From positions 1 to 33,646 of the forward strand of contig NZ_JAPDNT010000041.1 of NCBI RefSeq assembly GCF_025989185.1: DNA of 33,646 nt, written 5' to 3'. Positions 27,273-33,646 of the stretch are shown piece after piece. A program made the translations under genes and the position numbers. The notes under the pieces were generated by a model. That model was not told the DNA's origin, ran no database searches, and saw only the letters and a program-made list of their open reading frames with translations. How positions within the stretch are numbered: the stretch's first letter is position 1; each line of letters starts with the position of its first letter. This stretch comes from Limobrevibacterium gyesilva (lineage in GTDB: Bacteria; Pseudomonadota; Alphaproteobacteria; Acetobacterales; Acetobacteraceae).

Positions 27273-27370
27273 GGCCGGGCCGTGTATCAGTCCAGCGCGC
27301 GCCCCGCCAGTTTCGCCATGTGCGGCGCCCACCCCTTCATTTCCGGGACCGAGTTGGGCAGAACGCATGC

Positions 27371-28348
27371 ATGCCCGCCAACCTTCCCGCCAATCCCCGT
27401 ATCGTCGCCTATGTGGACCTCGACCTCGTCGGCGACGCGCTGATCAAGCTGCCGCTGGTCCGCGCCATGCGCCACGCCTTTCCGGACGGCGAGCTGATCT
27501 GGGTCGCCGGCCGCGGGCGCAGCGCCTTCGCCGGCGCGCTGGCGCCGATGATGCCGGGCCTGCTGGACCGGGTGATCGAGCAATGCGGCGTCGGCAAGGG
27601 CCTCGCGGACGCGCTGGGCCCGCGCCGCATCGACCTGCTGATCGACACGCAGAGCCATGTCGGCACCACGCTGGCGTTGCGCTGGCTGCGGCCACGCCGC
27701 TTCGTCTCCGCCGCCGGCGGCTACCTGCTGTCCGGGCGCTGGCCGCGCCTGGGCTACCGCAAGCCGCGCTGGCTGATCCGCCGCCTGCTCGACCTGCTGG
27801 AGCTGGCCACCGGCCGGCCCGCCGTCACCGACGGGCCGTTGGGCCTCGCGCCCGCGGTCACAGCCCTGGCCGCATCGCTGCTTCCCGCCGGCCCCTGCTA
27901 CGTCGCCCAGGCCACCGGCGCCGGCGGCAAGCACAAGGCGTGGCCGCTCGACCGGCATGTGGAGCTCGCCCGCGCCCTCATCGCCCGCGGCCAGGTGCCG
28001 GTGATGATCCTGGGGCCCGACGAACAGGACACCCACGCCCCCCTCGCCGCCACCCTGCCCGGCGCCCGGTTTCCGCTGCAGCAGGCCGCCGCGCTCGGCC
28101 AAGCCGCCGGTCCCGACCTGACCATCGCGCTGGCCGGCCGCTGCGCCGCCGCCGTCGCCGGCGATTGCGGCGGCGGCCATATGCTGGCGGCCTCCGGCGT
28201 GCGCATGGTCTCCCTGTTCGGCCCCACCGACCCGGCCAAGTTCGCCCCCTGGGCGTCCAGCCTCACCATCCTGCGGGCACAGGACTGGGGAGCGCCGGAG
28301 ATGGCGGCCATCCCCGTGGCGCCGGTGCTGGCGGCGCTGGAGGGTTAG
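27371..28348 (+). CDS. Glycosyltransferase family 9 (heptosyltransferase-like)
   Basis: A 325-residue GT-B protein of family 9, whose members add heptose or related sugars to the lipopolysaccharide core. The N-terminal half has RIVAYVDLDLVGDALIKLPL, the (G)D-ALxxLP acceptor-side motif, and IDLLIDTQSHVGTTLALRWL. The C-terminal half has KHKAWPLDRHVELARALIAR, VMILGPDEQD, and a GDCGGGHMLAASGVRMVSLF donor-binding loop followed by GPTDPAKFAPW. In typical heptosyltransferases that loop reads DSG(P)xHLAAA, so the variation is modest. ATG 27371 is used. A longer frame from 27320 is unlikely. Its divergent exporter neighbour suggests envelope glycolipid assembly. Confidence 0.87.
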   Translation: MPANLPANPRIVAYVDLDLVGDALIKLPLVRAMRHAFPDGELIWVAGRGRSAFAGALAPMMPGLLDRVIEQCGVGKGLADALGPRRIDLLIDTQSHVGTTLALRWLRPRRFVSAAGGYLLSGRWPRLGYRKPRWLIRRLLDLLELATGRPAVTDGPLGLAPAVTALAASLLPAGPCYVAQATGAGGKHKAWPLDRHVELARALIARGQVPVMILGPDEQDTHAPLAATLPGARFPLQQAAALGQAAGPDLTIALAGRCAAAVAGDCGGGHMLAASGVRMVSLFGPTDPAKFAPWASSLTILRAQDWGAPEMAAIPVAPVLAALEG

Positions 28349-28356
28349 CGAACGGC

Positions 28357-29553
28357 CTACGCCTGCAGCCGCCGCTGCAGTTCCGCGCGGCAGGCAGCGG
28401 CGTCGGCGGTGCAGCCGCCCTCCATCCACCAGGCCCGCAGGGCGCGCAGCATCGCGCCCATGGCCGCGCCTGCGGGCACGCCGGCGGCCACCAGGTCGCG
28501 GCCGCGCAGCGGGAACACCGGCACCTTCATGTCCGCCAGCCGCGCCAGCAGCCCGGCATCGCCGCCGTCCAGCCACACGCGGCCGGTCAGCACCGGCTTC
28601 GAGGTGTCGGCCAGCATCCGCCGCAGCGTGGCGTCGTCGGCATCGGGCGCGGGAGCAGGGCCGGCGCGCAGCGCCACCAGCCGGTCGCGCTCGGCCGAGG
28701 ACAGGCGCAGCCGCTCGGCCACGGCCAGCGCATCGCCCGACAGCAAGGCGGCCAGCCGCAGCAGCGGGTCATCCGGCGCCCCGGTCGCCACCAGCCGGGC
28801 GAGGCGCTCGGGGTCGGCCCCTTCCGGCAGCGCGGCATCCAGCACGCCCAGGCGCCGCATCAGCGCGACCGACGCCACCGGATCGGGTGCGGCCAGGATG
28901 CGCTTCAGTTCGCTCCATACCCGCTCGGCGCTGAGCCGGGCGAGGCCGGGCACGGCGCCATCGATCGCCGCCAGCGCCTGCGGGTCCGGCGCGCCGGTGC
29001 CGAAGCGCGCATGGAAGCGGAAGAAGCGGAGGATGCGCAGATAGTCCTCGGCGATCCGGGTCGCGGCGTCGCCGACGAAGCGCACCCGGCCCGCGCGCAG
29101 GTCGGCGATGCCGCCGAAATAGTCGTACACCGCCCCGTCCGCCGTCATCGACAGCGCATTGATGGTGAAGTCCCGCCGCGCCGCGTCCTCGCGCCAGTCA
29201 TCGGTGTAGGCCACCACGGCGTGCCGGCCGTCGGTCGCGACGTCGCGGCGCAGCGTCGTCACCTCGAAGCCGCGATGCCCGGAGACGGCGGTGACGGTGC
29301 CGTGGTCCAGCCCGGTCGGCACGGCGCGCAGCCCGGCCCCGGTCAGCGCGCGCGTCACTGCGTCGGGCGGGTCGGGGGTGGCGAGGTCGATGTCGGCGAC
29401 CGCGCGCCCGGCCAGCGCGTCGCGCACGCAGCCGCCCACCAGCCGCGCCCGCGGCAGCGCCGCCAGCACCGCGTGCACGGCGGGGTCGGCCACGAAATCG
29501 GGCGGCGCAATCCGCAGCGCCGGCGCCTCGGCCATGTCAGCGGGGCGGGTCAT
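28357..29553 (-). CDS. CCA tRNA nucleotidyltransferase / poly(A) polymerase family
   Basis: Adds or repairs the 3' CCA of tRNAs. The 398-residue protein has the class II nucleotidyltransferase head: ARLVGGCVRDALAGRAVADI followed by DLATPDPP (GG and DxD catalytic motifs). EVTTLRRDVATDGRHA, DWREDAARRDFTINALSM and YFGGIADLRAGRVRFVGDA follow, then EDYLRILRFFRFHARFG. The C-terminal half is a less conserved helical body of the alphaproteobacterial type. ATG 29551-29553 has AAGG about 7 bases upstream and overlaps the DUF6111 gene by 17 bases. ATG 29535 is an alternative. The one tRNA here already encodes CCA, so repair is a likely role. Confidence 0.93.
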   Translation of the reverse strand: MTRPADMAEAPALRIAPPDFVADPAVHAVLAALPRARLVGGCVRDALAGRAVADIDLATPDPPDAVTRALTGAGLRAVPTGLDHGTVTAVSGHRGFEVTTLRRDVATDGRHAVVAYTDDWREDAARRDFTINALSMTADGAVYDYFGGIADLRAGRVRFVGDAATRIAEDYLRILRFFRFHARFGTGAPDPQALAAIDGAVPGLARLSAERVWSELKRILAAPDPVASVALMRRLGVLDAALPEGADPERLARLVATGAPDDPLLRLAALLSGDALAVAERLRLSSAERDRLVALRAGPAPAPDADDATLRRMLADTSKPVLTGRVWLDGGDAGLLARLADMKVPVFPLRGRDLVAAGVPAGAAMGAMLRALRAWWMEGGCTADAAACRAELQRRLQA

Positions 29554-29797
29554 GCGGCACCTTCGGCACACCGTGGCCCGGCACGATCCGGCCATCCTCC
29601 AGATGCGCGGGCTCGTAGGCCTCGCTGCGGTCGATCCGGCGGTTCAGGCCGTACCACATCGTGCCGGCCGCCATCACCAGCACCGCGACCGCGGCGGCCC
29701 AGACCAGCCTGGGCGGCGTGCGCGGGCCCATGATCCGCCACGTCACGAACAGCGCGAAGGGCACCAGGAACAGGCCAAGCTCGGTAAAGCGCAGCAT
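29537..29797 (-). CDS. DUF6111 family small membrane protein
   Basis: An 86-residue protein with two hydrophobic segments (LGLFLVPFALFVTWRIMG and LVWAAAVAVLVMAAGTMWYG). A soluble tail follows (SEAYEPAHLEDGRIVPGHG), matching the alphaproteobacterial DUF6111 pattern of two helices and a PAHxxxGxxxPGH motif. Function is unknown. It sits between the NUDIX gene (one-base overlap, TGATG) and the CCA-adding enzyme gene (17-base overlap), so the three are translated as a coupled unit. This conserved position hints at co-expression rather than at a direct part in RNA or nucleotide chemistry. Confidence 0.75.
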   Translation of the reverse strand: MLRFTELGLFLVPFALFVTWRIMGPRTPPRLVWAAAVAVLVMAAGTMWYGLNRRIDRSEAYEPAHLEDGRIVPGHGVPKVPHDPPR

Positions 29798-30447
29798 CAG
29801 GGCTCCCGCAGGCGGGCGGCCAGATGCACCAGGATGGCGGCCGTTGCGCCCCAGATATAATGCTCCGGATGCGGCCAGACCCAGAATTCCCGCCAGCGGC
29901 CACGATAATGCGCGCGCCGGCGCTGCGGCGCCCGGGGATCCAGCAGCACCGACAGCGGCAGCGCGAACACCTCGGCCACCTCATCCGGCGACGGCGCCAG
30001 ATGCAGCTGCGCGAGGTCCCACCCCTCCGGCAGCAGGCCCAGCACCGGGGTGATGCGATAGCCGGTGCCGGTGACGTAGTCGCCCAGCCGGCCGGCCAGC
30101 TCCACCTGCGCGGGATCGAGCGCGATCTCCTCGCGGGCCTCGCGCAGTGCCGCGGCTTCGGCGCTGGCATCGCCGGGGTCGATGCGCCCGCCGGGGAAGC
30201 TTACCTGGCCGGCGTGCTTGGTCAGATGCGCCGTGCGCCGGGTCAGCAACACCCCGGGCTCGGCCCCCAGCAGGAACGGCACCAGCACCGCGGCCGGCAC
30301 CAGCGCGCCGCTGACGAGGTCCATCGCGTCGTCCGACCCGGAAGCGGCGCCGATCGCCGGCGGGTCCTTCACCTCGATCGTGGTGCGCGCGGGGGTTGGC
30401 AGGTCGTAGGGCGCGGCCAGCCGCACCCGCAGTTCGGCGGCATCCAC
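29797..30447 (-). CDS. NUDIX hydrolase, CoA pyrophosphatase (NudL) type
   Basis: A 216-residue Nudix protein of the subgroup that cleaves coenzyme A or its derivatives to phosphopantetheine and 3',5'-ADP. The group-specific segment VLLTRRTAHLTKHAGQVSFP overlaps the Nudix box (GGRIDPGDASAEAAALREAR continuing EEIAL). A GYRITPVLGLLP segment follows, typical of the same group. The C-terminal half has FWVWPHPEHYIWGATAAILV as in NudL proteins. The start is a GTG (30445-30447) with a poor ribosome-binding site. It begins 53 bases after the DUF1285 stop and overlaps DUF6111 by one base. Confidence 0.88.
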   Translation of the reverse strand: MDAAELRVRLAAPYDLPTPARTTIEVKDPPAIGAASGSDDAMDLVSGALVPAAVLVPFLLGAEPGVLLTRRTAHLTKHAGQVSFPGGRIDPGDASAEAAALREAREEIALDPAQVELAGRLGDYVTGTGYRITPVLGLLPEGWDLAQLHLAPSPDEVAEVFALPLSVLLDPRAPQRRRAHYRGRWREFWVWPHPEHYIWGATAAILVHLAARLREP

Positions 30448-30500
30448 GATCTAGGCAGACCTTTCGCGGTCTGCGCCACTCGGGGTCGCTCCGGCCACGA

Positions 30501-31109
30501 TCACTCCGTGCATCCGCAGCCATCCTCGCCCGGCGGCAGTTCGCCCAGCGGAAAGAAGCAGTTGCAGCTCCATACGCCCAGCATCCGCCGCCCGTGCACG
30601 ACATGCGGCTCGGCCAGGGCCACCAGCTCATAGTACACGGCGCGGCCGATCCGGGCCTCGATCGGCAGCCGGCCGCGGCCGGGGCGCACATGCAGGTAGG
30701 GCGTGGGCTCGCAGGTCAACAGATCGTGCGCGATGCGGATCGGATGCTCGGCTCCGGCGGTCACCAGCTGGTCCACGTTGGTGCGCAGGGTCAGCGTCTG
30801 CTGCCGCCCGACCCCGGTCCAATCCAGCTCCACCGCGACGAAGGGCGCGTCCTCGACCTCGATGCGGCCGCGCTCGGCCGGGGTCTGCAGCCAGAAGCTG
30901 CCGTCCGCCTCGCGCTGCAGCACCGAGGCGAACAGGCACACCAATTCCTTCCGGCCGATCGGGCTGCCGCGATACATCCAGGTGCCGTCACGCTTGATCA
31001 GGAATGGCAGATCGCCACATTCGAACGGAACGCGCGGCGGCCGACCGCCCACCGGGGCGGATTTCACGCCGGGCGTCACCTGGCCGCCGGTTGCCGCCCC
31101 GCCGCCCAT
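30501..31109 (-). CDS. DUF1285 domain protein with Cys-rich C-terminus
   Basis: A 202-residue protein of unknown function, common in Alphaproteobacteria upstream of a NudL gene. VPFECGDLPFLIKRDGTWMY and GSPIGRKELVCLFASVLQRE are the family opening. SFWLQTPAERGRIEVEDAPF and VAVELDWTG follow, then TNVDQLVTAGAEHPIRIAHD, PYLHVRPGRGRLPIEARIGR, and AVYYELVALAE. The C-terminus carries four Cys in two CxC pairs (residues 182/184 and 198/200), which could bind a metal. ATG 31107-31109 has GAGG close upstream. The gene is divergent from moxR, with about 200 bases between them holding both promoters (no convincing boxes seen). Confidence 0.83.
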   Translation of the reverse strand: MGGGAATGGQVTPGVKSAPVGGRPPRVPFECGDLPFLIKRDGTWMYRGSPIGRKELVCLFASVLQREADGSFWLQTPAERGRIEVEDAPFVAVELDWTGVGRQQTLTLRTNVDQLVTAGAEHPIRIAHDLLTCEPTPYLHVRPGRGRLPIEARIGRAVYYELVALAEPHVVHGRRMLGVWSCNCFFPLGELPPGEDGCGCTE

Positions 31110-31310
31110 CGCCTCGCTCGTGCCACGTATCGCGTCGTTCAATCCCGCGTTTCCCCGCTCCGCCTGCGACTGGTCGCCGTCCCGCGCCGAACCATTTCCT
31201 GTAACAGCCTTACGCCGCGTTTGCCGATATAGGTAGCATCCCCCCGAGAGTGAAAGTGGCACAGTGTTCGCCAGTCCCCATTTGATCAGCGCCGCGCGCG
31301 AAGGACCCAG

Positions 31311-32327
31311 ATGATGTCGGCCAGTGCGACCCCTCTGACCCCTCCCCCTTCCGGCGATATCCTCGCCGAGGTCGAACTTCTCGGCGCCCGCATCGCCGCC
31401 GTGCGCGCGCAGATCGGCCGCGCCATCTACGGCCAGCAGGAGGTGGTGGACCAGACCTTGATCACCCTGCTGTCCGGCGGGCACGTGCTGCTGGTGGGCG
31501 TGCCCGGCCTGGGCAAGAGCCGCCTGGTGGAGACGTTGGCCACCGTGCTCGGCCTCGGCTCCAAGCGCGTGCAGTTCACCCCGGACCTGATGCCGGCGGA
31601 CATCCTGGGCAGCGAGGTGCTGGACGAGGCGCCGGACGGGCGGCGCAGCTTCCGCTTCGTGCCCGGCCCGGTGTTCTGCCAGTTGCTGATGGCCGACGAG
31701 ATCAACCGCGCCAGCCCGCGCACCCAGTCCGCCCTGTTGCAGGCGATGCAGGAAGGCCGCGTCGCCGTGGGCGGCGTGGAGCACCCGCTGCCGCGCCCGT
31801 TCCACGTGCTCGCCACCCAGAACCCGATCGAGCAGGAAGGCACCTATCCGCTGCCGGAGGCGCAGCTCGACCGCTTCCTGCTGGAAGTCCAGGTCGGCTA
31901 CCCCGACCTCGCCGCCGAGCGCGCCATGCTGATCGCCACCACGGGCGCCGCCGAGGCCAAGCCGGTGCAGGCGCTGACCGCCGAGGAGCTGATGGCCGGG
32001 CAGGCGCTGATCCGCCGCGTGCCGGTGGGCGAAAGCGTGGTGGACGCCATCCTGAACCTGGTGCGCGGCGGCCGGCCGGAGTCCAGCGACGACGAGGCGG
32101 TGCGCAAGCATGTCGCCTGGGGCCCCGGCCCGCGCGCCGCCCAGGCGCTGATGCTGGCCAGCCGCGCCCGCGCGCTGCTGGACGGCCGCCTCGCCCCCAG
32201 CATCGACGACGTCGTGGCCCTGGCCCCGCCGGTGCTGCGCCACCGCATGGCGCTGAATTTCTCCGCCCGCGCCGACGGCGTGGCGCTGGCAGACATCATC
32301 GGCCGGCTGGTGGAGCGCCTGGGATGA
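31311..32327 (+). CDS. MoxR-family AAA+ ATPase
   Basis: A 338-residue AAA+ protein of the MoxR group, thought to act as a chaperone helping assemble or insert metal ions into partner complexes. The start of the AAA core (AIYGQQEVVDQTLITLLSGG) precedes Walker A LLVGVPGLGKSRLVE. FTPDLMPADILGSEVL, the Walker B and sensor region FCQLLMADEINRASPRTQSA, HVLATQNPIEQEGTYPLPEA and QLDRFLLEV follow, then the helical lid. ATG 31311 has AAGGA about 5 bases upstream, and an adjacent ATG 31314 is an alternative. It leads the moxR-DUF58-BatA-like operon, linked to the DUF58 gene through two micro-ORFs. Confidence 0.94.
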   Translation: MMSASATPLTPPPSGDILAEVELLGARIAAVRAQIGRAIYGQQEVVDQTLITLLSGGHVLLVGVPGLGKSRLVETLATVLGLGSKRVQFTPDLMPADILGSEVLDEAPDGRRSFRFVPGPVFCQLLMADEINRASPRTQSALLQAMQEGRVAVGGVEHPLPRPFHVLATQNPIEQEGTYPLPEAQLDRFLLEVQVGYPDLAAERAMLIATTGAAEAKPVQALTAEELMAGQALIRRVPVGESVVDAILNLVRGGRPESSDDEAVRKHVAWGPGPRAAQALMLASRARALLDGRLAPSIDDVVALAPPVLRHRMALNFSARADGVALADIIGRLVERLG

Positions 32328-32379
32328 TCCGCGCACCGGAGGCGCGACGATGACCCGCGCGCCAGAGGCACGACAGTGA
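32323..32379 (+). repeat. Tandem duplication creating two 9-codon micro-ORFs between moxR and the DUF58 gene
   Basis: Two 26-base imperfect copies (32323-32348 and 32349-32374, four differences) lie end to end, and a partial third copy starts the DUF58 gene. Each copy contains a start codon and an AG-rich ribosome-binding-like run (GGAGG, AGAGG). The result is a chain. ATG 32324 overlaps the moxR stop (ATGA) and encodes MIRAPEARR. Its stop overlaps ATG 32350 (ATGA), encoding MTRAPEARQ. Its stop overlaps GTG 32376 (GTGA), the DUF58 start. All the overlaps are 4 bases. Confidence 0.8.
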
Positions 32380-33278
32380 TCCTCCCCTCCCGGTCCGGGG
32401 ACAGCGCGGTCTCCGCGCGGCGGGCGGAAGCCCTCGGCGCGCGGCTGCCGCCGCTGCTGGTGGCCGCACAGCGGGTGGCGGCGACCGTCGCGCAGGGCGT
32501 GCATGGCCGCCGGCGCGTCGGCCAGGGCGACAGCTTCTGGCAGTTCCGCCCGTTCCTGCCCGGCGACGCCGCCGGGCGCATCGACTGGCGCCAGTCCGCC
32601 CGCTCCGACCGCGCCTATGTGCGCGAGACCGAATGGGAAGCGGCGCAGACCGTCTGCCTGTGGCGCGACGGCTCGCCCAGCATGCGCTGGCGCTCGAAGG
32701 CCGCCGCCACATCCAAGATCGAGCGCGCCGAACTGCTGCTGCTGGCGCTGGCCTCGCTGCTGCTGCGCGGCGGCGAGCGGGTGCGGCTGATCGGCGCCGA
32801 GGCCCGTGCCGTCACCGGGCTCGACCGGCTCGCTGAACAGGTGCAGCACCTGCGCGACGACGCGGCGCCGGGTGCGGCGGGCCTGCCGCCGGACACGGTG
32901 CTGCCGCGGCACTCCCGCGCCGTGCTGATCGGCGACCTGCTGGCGCCGCTGGAGCAGGTGCAGGCCGTGGTCGGCCGCATGGCCGCAATCCCGGTCACCG
33001 GCCACATGCTGCAGGTGCTGGACCCCGCCGAGGCATTGCTGCCCTATGAAGGCCGGGTGCGCTTCGAAGGGCTTGAGCGCGAGCAGCACACCCTGATCCC
33101 GCGCGTCGAGGGCGTGCGCGAGGCCTACGTGAAGCGGCTGGCCGCCCAGCAGGAGGGGTTGGCGGCGATCTGTTCGGCCGCCGGCTGGGGCTTCTCCGTC
33201 CATCACACCGACCACCCGCCGGAAGCCGCGTTGCTGGGGCTGTACACCGCCCTGGCGCCGGAGCCGGGGCGCCGATGA
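32376..33278 (+). CDS. DUF58 domain protein
   Basis: A 300-residue protein of the DUF58 family, routinely encoded after moxR. GVHGRRRVGQGDSFWQFRPF, then LPGDAAGRIDWRQSARSDRA and YVRETEWEAAQTVCLWRD, are the core motif (RPGDxxRxIDWxxSAR type). A degenerate von Willebrand A-like fold follows (CLWRDGSPSMRW at the usual metal-site position, then RHSRAVLIGDLLAPLEQVQA). GTG 32376 has AGAGG about 7 bases upstream and lies at the third register of a tandem duplication. Its stop overlaps the next ATG by 4 bases. The function is unknown beyond its association with MoxR. Confidence 0.9.
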   Translation: MILPSRSGDSAVSARRAEALGARLPPLLVAAQRVAATVAQGVHGRRRVGQGDSFWQFRPFLPGDAAGRIDWRQSARSDRAYVRETEWEAAQTVCLWRDGSPSMRWRSKAAATSKIERAELLLLALASLLLRGGERVRLIGAEARAVTGLDRLAEQVQHLRDDAAPGAAGLPPDTVLPRHSRAVLIGDLLAPLEQVQAVVGRMAAIPVTGHMLQVLDPAEALLPYEGRVRFEGLEREQHTLIPRVEGVREAYVKRLAAQQEGLAAICSAAGWGFSVHHTDHPPEAALLGLYTALAPEPGRR

Positions 33279-33646
33279 TCTTCGGATGGCCCATCGTTTT
33301 CGCCTCGCCCTGGGTGCTGTTCGCGCTCGCCAGCCTGCCGCTGCTGTGGTGGCTGCTGCGGGTGACGCCGCCGGCGCCGCGGCGCGAGATCTTCCCGGCG
33401 ATCCGCCTGCTGCTGGGCCTGACCGCCACCGCGGAAACCCCGGCGCGCACGCCCTGGTGGCTGCTGGCGCTGCGCATCCTGGCGGCGGCGCTGGTGATCC
33501 TGGGCCTCGCGCGTCCGGTGCTGGATGCCGGCGGCCGGCTGCCGGGCGGCGGGCCGGTTCTGCTGGTGATCGATGACGGCTGGGCGGCCGCCCCCGGCGG
33601 GCCGCGCCGCATCGCCGCCGCCACCGCCGTGCTGGACCGCGCCGAG
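33275..33646 (+). CDS. BatA-like membrane protein, N-terminal part (window edge)
   Basis: The first 124 residues of a protein whose start, FASPWVLFALASLPLLWWLL, is the BatA N-terminal membrane segment (aerotolerance/BatA domain). RVTPPAPRREIFPAIRLLLG follows, then a second membrane helix (WWLLALRILAAALVILGLAR) and PVLDAGG. The frame continues with VLLVIDDGWAAA, the start of a von Willebrand A-like region with a DDGW-type motif, up to the window end. In alphaproteobacteria such proteins often continue into a DUF4159 domain and exceed 800 residues, but this cannot be checked here. The ATG overlaps the DUF58 stop by 4 bases (ATGA). Confidence 0.82.
   Translation, partial: MIFGWPIVFASPWVLFALASLPLLWWLLRVTPPAPRREIFPAIRLLLGLTATAETPARTPWWLLALRILAAALVILGLARPVLDAGGRLPGGGPVLLVIDDGWAAAPGGPRRIAAATAVLDRAE

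Noticed and set aside
31110-33215. Upstream extension of the DUF1285 frame to about 900 codons
   Set aside because: The extension is antisense to moxR and the DUF58 gene and is His/Gln/Gly-rich noise. The family start is at 31109.

Overview
The window looks like a high-GC alphaproteobacterial chromosome, most likely from the Acetobacteraceae (Rhodospirillales). The evidence is the strong G/C bias at third codon positions, the cytochrome bc1 operon, the DUF4169 and DUF6111 family proteins, and the gene orders rplU-rpmA-obgE-proB-proA-nadD-rsfS-rlmH and gpmI-envC-ctpA-divergent deacetylase-rppH. No species can be named from the sequence alone.

Region 1-4600 is a scrambled, decayed integration zone ending at a tRNA-Ser(CGA) gene. 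It holds the 3' end of a pcm-type methyltransferase, the 5' end of a DHA2 drug-efflux gene (frameshifted), the 3' end of a tetR gene, an IS1380-type transposase fragment, a 5' scrap of a YmdB-like phosphoesterase, the 3' half of an IS5-type element, and the 5' half of a tyrosine integrase. The last two are joined at one breakpoint. The three genes that look intact are two DNA base-excision glycosylases of unrelated families (AAG and Mug) and a SnoaL-like protein. This stretch is visibly less G/C-rich than the rest.

Region 4600-17100 is a dense plus-strand housekeeping run: ribosomal proteins L21 and L27, the GTPase Obg, proline synthesis (ProB, ProA), NAD synthesis (NadD), ribosome silencing (RsfS), 23S rRNA methylation (RlmH), glycolysis (GpmI), then an envelope block (EnvC-like LytM protein, CtpA protease, divergent polysaccharide deacetylase), RppH and CreA. 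Many genes overlap by the ATGA/GTGA/CTGA arrangement. nadD, rsfS and rlmH all lack an ATG where their conserved N-termini should begin.

Region 17100-24000 holds a minus-strand PEP-CTERM exported protein with a consensus-perfect sigma-54 promoter, a DUF4169 gene divergent from a dienelactone hydrolase, MTA phosphorylase, the petABC (bc1) operon with a good promoter and terminator, and hemF divergent from petA.

Region 24000-33646 holds an ABC exporter followed by tungstate-type permease and binding-protein genes (no import ATPase present), a family 9 glycosyltransferase, a NUDIX-DUF6111-CCA-adding enzyme operon with DUF1285 upstream, and a MoxR-DUF58-BatA-like operon cut by the window end. Between moxR and the DUF58 gene, a tandem duplication has created two 9-codon micro-ORFs that overlap their neighbours by 4 nt, forming an apparent stop-start translation relay.
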